NCBI GenBank assembly: GCA_027186245.1 | Contig: CP114484.1 | Location: forward strand, 9,744,001 to 9,808,000 | Length of the DNA: 64,000 nt | DNA from: Coriaria nepalensis | Taxonomy: Eukaryota > Streptophyta > Magnoliopsida > Cucurbitales > Coriariaceae | Direction of reading: 5' to 3' | Part shown: piece after piece, positions 61,150-64,000 of the stretch | How positions within the stretch are numbered: position 1 is the stretch's first letter | Layout: each line of letters starts with the position of its first letter | Notes under the pieces: generated by a model | The model's database searches: none | Told to the model about the DNA's origin: nothing | Seen by the model: the letters and a program-made list of their open reading frames with translations, nothing else | Position numbers and translations under genes: made by a program

Positions 61150-62958
61150 AAACGGAGAATTTTGTTTTTTCCTCCATTCCGGTATTTTTCTGAGATTCTT
61201 TTACCACTCTTATTGTATTCCTTAATTTTCTATCACTGTGTTAATCCATCCTTTACATAGAGATCGTGTGCCATCCTTTCGAATTCAATTAAAGCATGCG
61301 AAAAATTGAGGTAAATGTAGGCCATCTGATCCCGATTCATTTTGATTGATTTGCAAAGTTCAATTTAGTTTTGTTCTGTTTATTGCTGTAATTATCGGTA
61401 TTCAGTCACTGTTTTGTACATATATATTATATATCTTGTAGACTATTTGTAATATGCTATAGAATCAGTAGTGTTATTATATGCTGTTTGATGGGTGTTC
61501 TACTATTCTTATGGTATGTATACACAATTTTTTCCCTTAGATCGTTTTATTTATCAAAATCAAAATCAAAGATTCAAAACTAACAAAATAGGTCATTTTA
61601 GTGATTAACCAGATTAGATCCAAAAATTGATCATAATAAAAACTGTGTCTCGGATCGAACTTTGAAGTGGTTTCATTACATGTCCAAAAATAAAAAAAAG
61701 AAGTGGTTGCATGATGATTGTTAAGTACTGGTGTGATTGAGGGAGGTGTCATTTTCTGGTGTGCTGTTTATGCTGATGAGCTAATTTGCAATATTCCTCG
61801 TCTTTTTCTATTCCTATTTTCCCCGTATTAGTACTCGTTTTAGTTGCTCAACGAGAGATTCTTAGATGAACATGTCATTTTAGTTGCAATGAGAAATTCT
61901 TATATTGACCATCTAATATTGCACATTACCTCGACAATCGCAAACCGGTCGGTCGGGATGGAGAGAGGACAAATTTCTGAGGATATAAATCGTTCAAAAT
62001 ACTAACCAGATATTGAAAAGATTGCATAAGATTTGGAATTGGGTGCATATCTGTGACACTCATATCCTCTTCCCTAGCAACCCTAAACCCTTGTTAGTTG
62101 GTAGACTATGGTTCTTGGTAGGGAAGTATCATTAGCATTACAACAGTTGAATGGATTAAACATTCAAGTTAAGGGCATGTACATTGTACCATTCCATGGG
62201 CACAAATAGTAGCACAAGTGGATCGATATGGATTCTCACCTATTTGATTTTCCTCGATTGATAAGCATATATTTAGGGCTAGCTAAATTGACTACTTCAT
62301 AAATATAAATTAGGGCAGGTGCATTCATGTTCGATTTTTCATAATTTTTTTTTTTAAAATTTAACTAATAATTTTTCAGATAACTTTATGTCATATTTTT
62401 TATTTTATTATTTAATTTACATTACAAGTTTATAATGATTATTCAAATAAAATAATTCTTTATAAGTAAAGTGAGAAATAACTAATCATGTGAGACATAA
62501 TTTTAACACATAATTTTATCTTATATTTCCGGTTCACATCCCAGTGATTGCATCTTACGAAAGAAACTCTAATCAACAAATTTGATTCTAGATGAAACCG
62601 GCCTAGCTAGCTAGGTTTCTAGTTATTTGGTCTAGCTTTATGGAAGTTCTTGATATGAATCATAGATTCGTACAAAGAGGACATCAATATTTGACCTGTG
62701 CACTGCATACTTTAATGTCATTGTATATGATCGGTAATGGATTCATTGAAAGAAAAAATAAAAGAGAAAAGTTAGAGGAATGATACCTTAAACATATACA
62801 TATAGATATGTCGGCATTTCATGCCATGGGCTATATTCCTCCTTACTATAGTACTACACTATATGTATGACTAAACAACTGATGAAGCATCTAAAAAAAA
62901 AAGGTTTATATTTGATGCATAAGGACATGAACTCATCAACATCACTGGCACTTATCAT
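61150..62958. other. Intergenic, AT-rich
   Basis: The 3' UTR of the U-box gene runs to about 61500. The rest is AT-rich with no recognised gene or element. Confidence 0.5.
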
Positions 62959-63100
62959 CTGTTTGGATAGCATATAATTTAAAAAAATTTAAAAGTCTTT
63001 TTATAATTATAAAAAATTAAAATATTTTACTATAATACATCAAATCATGTAAAAAAAATATTTTTTTCAAAATATGTTTTTGAGATTCATAACCAAACAG
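62959..63100. mobile_element. Small MITE-like element
   Basis: CTGTTTGG at 62959-62966 and CCAAACAG at 63093-63100 are perfect inverted tips around 126 bp of AT-rich DNA. The CTGTTTGG end is common among plant MITEs. No clear target duplication was seen. Confidence 0.5.
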
Positions 63101-63169
63101 GCCCACGTTTCTACACTATTGGCTTCCATTTCGTTTTGATCTTATTATGCATATGGCTTTTCACTTTTT

Positions 63170-63412
63170 TTGTTTTTTGTTTTTTTTTTTCCTTTAATCA
63201 ACCTCGATGGTTTAGGGTTCCTAGTTTTGATTGTAGCCATGTTATGCAGTGCGTGGTGGTACAGGAATTATATCTTCGCTCGAGGCCAATTAGCTGGTAC
63301 GTTTGTAGTTACTCCCATGCTAGGCTTCATGGGTCAAGAATATACTATCTTTGTTCATCTCATTTTTCCCGCTTTCTTGCTCCCAACCATTTCAAATGCA
63401 TGCATGCATTAA
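63170..63412 (+). other. Unrecognised hydrophobic ORF
   Basis: An 80-codon frame with a membrane-like segment (GLGFLVLIVAMLCSAWWYR) followed by NYIFARGQLAGTFVV and a second hydrophobic part. Base composition is less AT-rich than its surroundings between 63200 and 63400. It may be an exon of a membrane-protein gene continuing to the right or a decayed gene. I cannot name the family. Confidence 0.25.
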
Positions 63413-63429
63413 TGATTAATAAATAGCAG

Positions 63430-64000
63430 CTGTTTAGAAATATGATTTAAGTTTTTGAAAGCAGATTATCAAATAATTTAAAATTTTGTTCTATTCACCA
63501 ACTCTACTACATACTCACATTTCCTTAATCGGATTGAAAATATGACTTAACTTATTCCATAGATCTCTTGTACATTTGGTTATGTCCTAGAAATATGATT
63601 TAACCACCAAACTAAGTAAGATCCGCCCAAGTTAGGAATTTCAATTCCATAGTTGTTGGATCTGACTAGACTTGTAATTAATTGGTATCCTAAGCTGACC
63701 CAATTTAGTCATATCCAGCAGGACATTCCAGATTAATGAAAGTTACCCTCTCCAAAACACCTTTCTGGCATTAACCTCGTATTGCATAGGAATTTGAACC
63801 CGACCCCTTAAAACAAAAACAAAAAAAAAAGGACCTAATTGTAAAATATTAAAATAGAAAGAAAAAAATAAAATAAAAAAGACACCCCTAGCTATTGCCT
63901 AATTTGTCACTCAAAACAAACATAAAAAAAAAAAAAAAAAAAAGAAAAAAGAAAAAAGAAAAAGGGAGAGCAACCCTATTAAAGTGGTGACACATACAAT
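63430..64000. other. Window end, A-rich
   Basis: A-rich DNA with poly-A runs near 63818 and 63925-63965. Nothing recognised. Confidence 0.45.

Overview
This is nuclear DNA of a flowering plant. The genes have GT-AG introns, AT-rich intergenic DNA surrounds them, and the transposon remains are of plant types (Ty1/copia, LINE, Mutator-like). Three 11S (legumin) seed storage globulin genes resemble those of nut-bearing rosid trees, so a woody eudicot is likely; the species is not inferred.

Layout. 1-996 (-): ADF6-like actin-depolymerizing factor, cut by the window edge. 1590-5018 (+): SLU7 splicing factor, 10 exons, head to head with ADF. 5370-5972 (-): small basic DUF761-type protein. 6863-8669 (+): divergent 11S globulin with the classic three introns. 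10224-11879 (+) and 17533-19178 (-): two near-identical 11S genes in a large inverted repeat (arms about 10008-12030 and 17365-19394) around 5.3 kb of decayed DNA that includes copia gag/protease remains. 19905-23674 (-): a patellin pseudogene reduced to its first and last parts, with a broken LINE (about 20745-23408) between them. 24563-34304 (-): cohesin SMC1 in 18 exons that join in frame to 1222 codons. 34600-38220: AT-rich DNA with two MITE-like inverted-repeat elements. 38225-41290 (+): 5'-truncated copia element with a 3' LTR. 41338-45278 (+): an S26 signal-peptidase-like gene whose catalytic Ser and Lys positions are replaced. 46860-54450: decayed Mutator-like region with a DUF1985/Ulp1 gene remnant on + and a MuDR-type transposase remnant on -, sown with hairpin repeats sharing the core CGATTGCTCGA. 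55251-56168 (+): intronless CAF1 deadenylase with an unusual hydrophobic C-terminus. 56835-57050: a 72-bp tandem repeat. 58231-61149 (+): PUB4-like U-box/ARM E3 ligase with a GC-AG intron. 61150-64000: mostly empty, with a small MITE-like element and an unexplained hydrophobic ORF.

The genes do not form a pathway. They are housekeeping functions (actin turnover, splicing, sister chromatid cohesion, mRNA decay, ubiquitination) beside a seed-storage cluster whose upstream regions carry RY (CATGCA) motifs. The least explained features are the dispersed hairpin repeats, the inverted 11S duplication, a copia LTR at the promoter position of the S26-like gene, the membrane-anchor-like tail on CAF1, and a 25-bp tandem duplication covering the ADF intron 1 splice acceptor.

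Exon boundaries were placed by eye from splice signals, reading frame and remembered protein families; no alignment or search was run.
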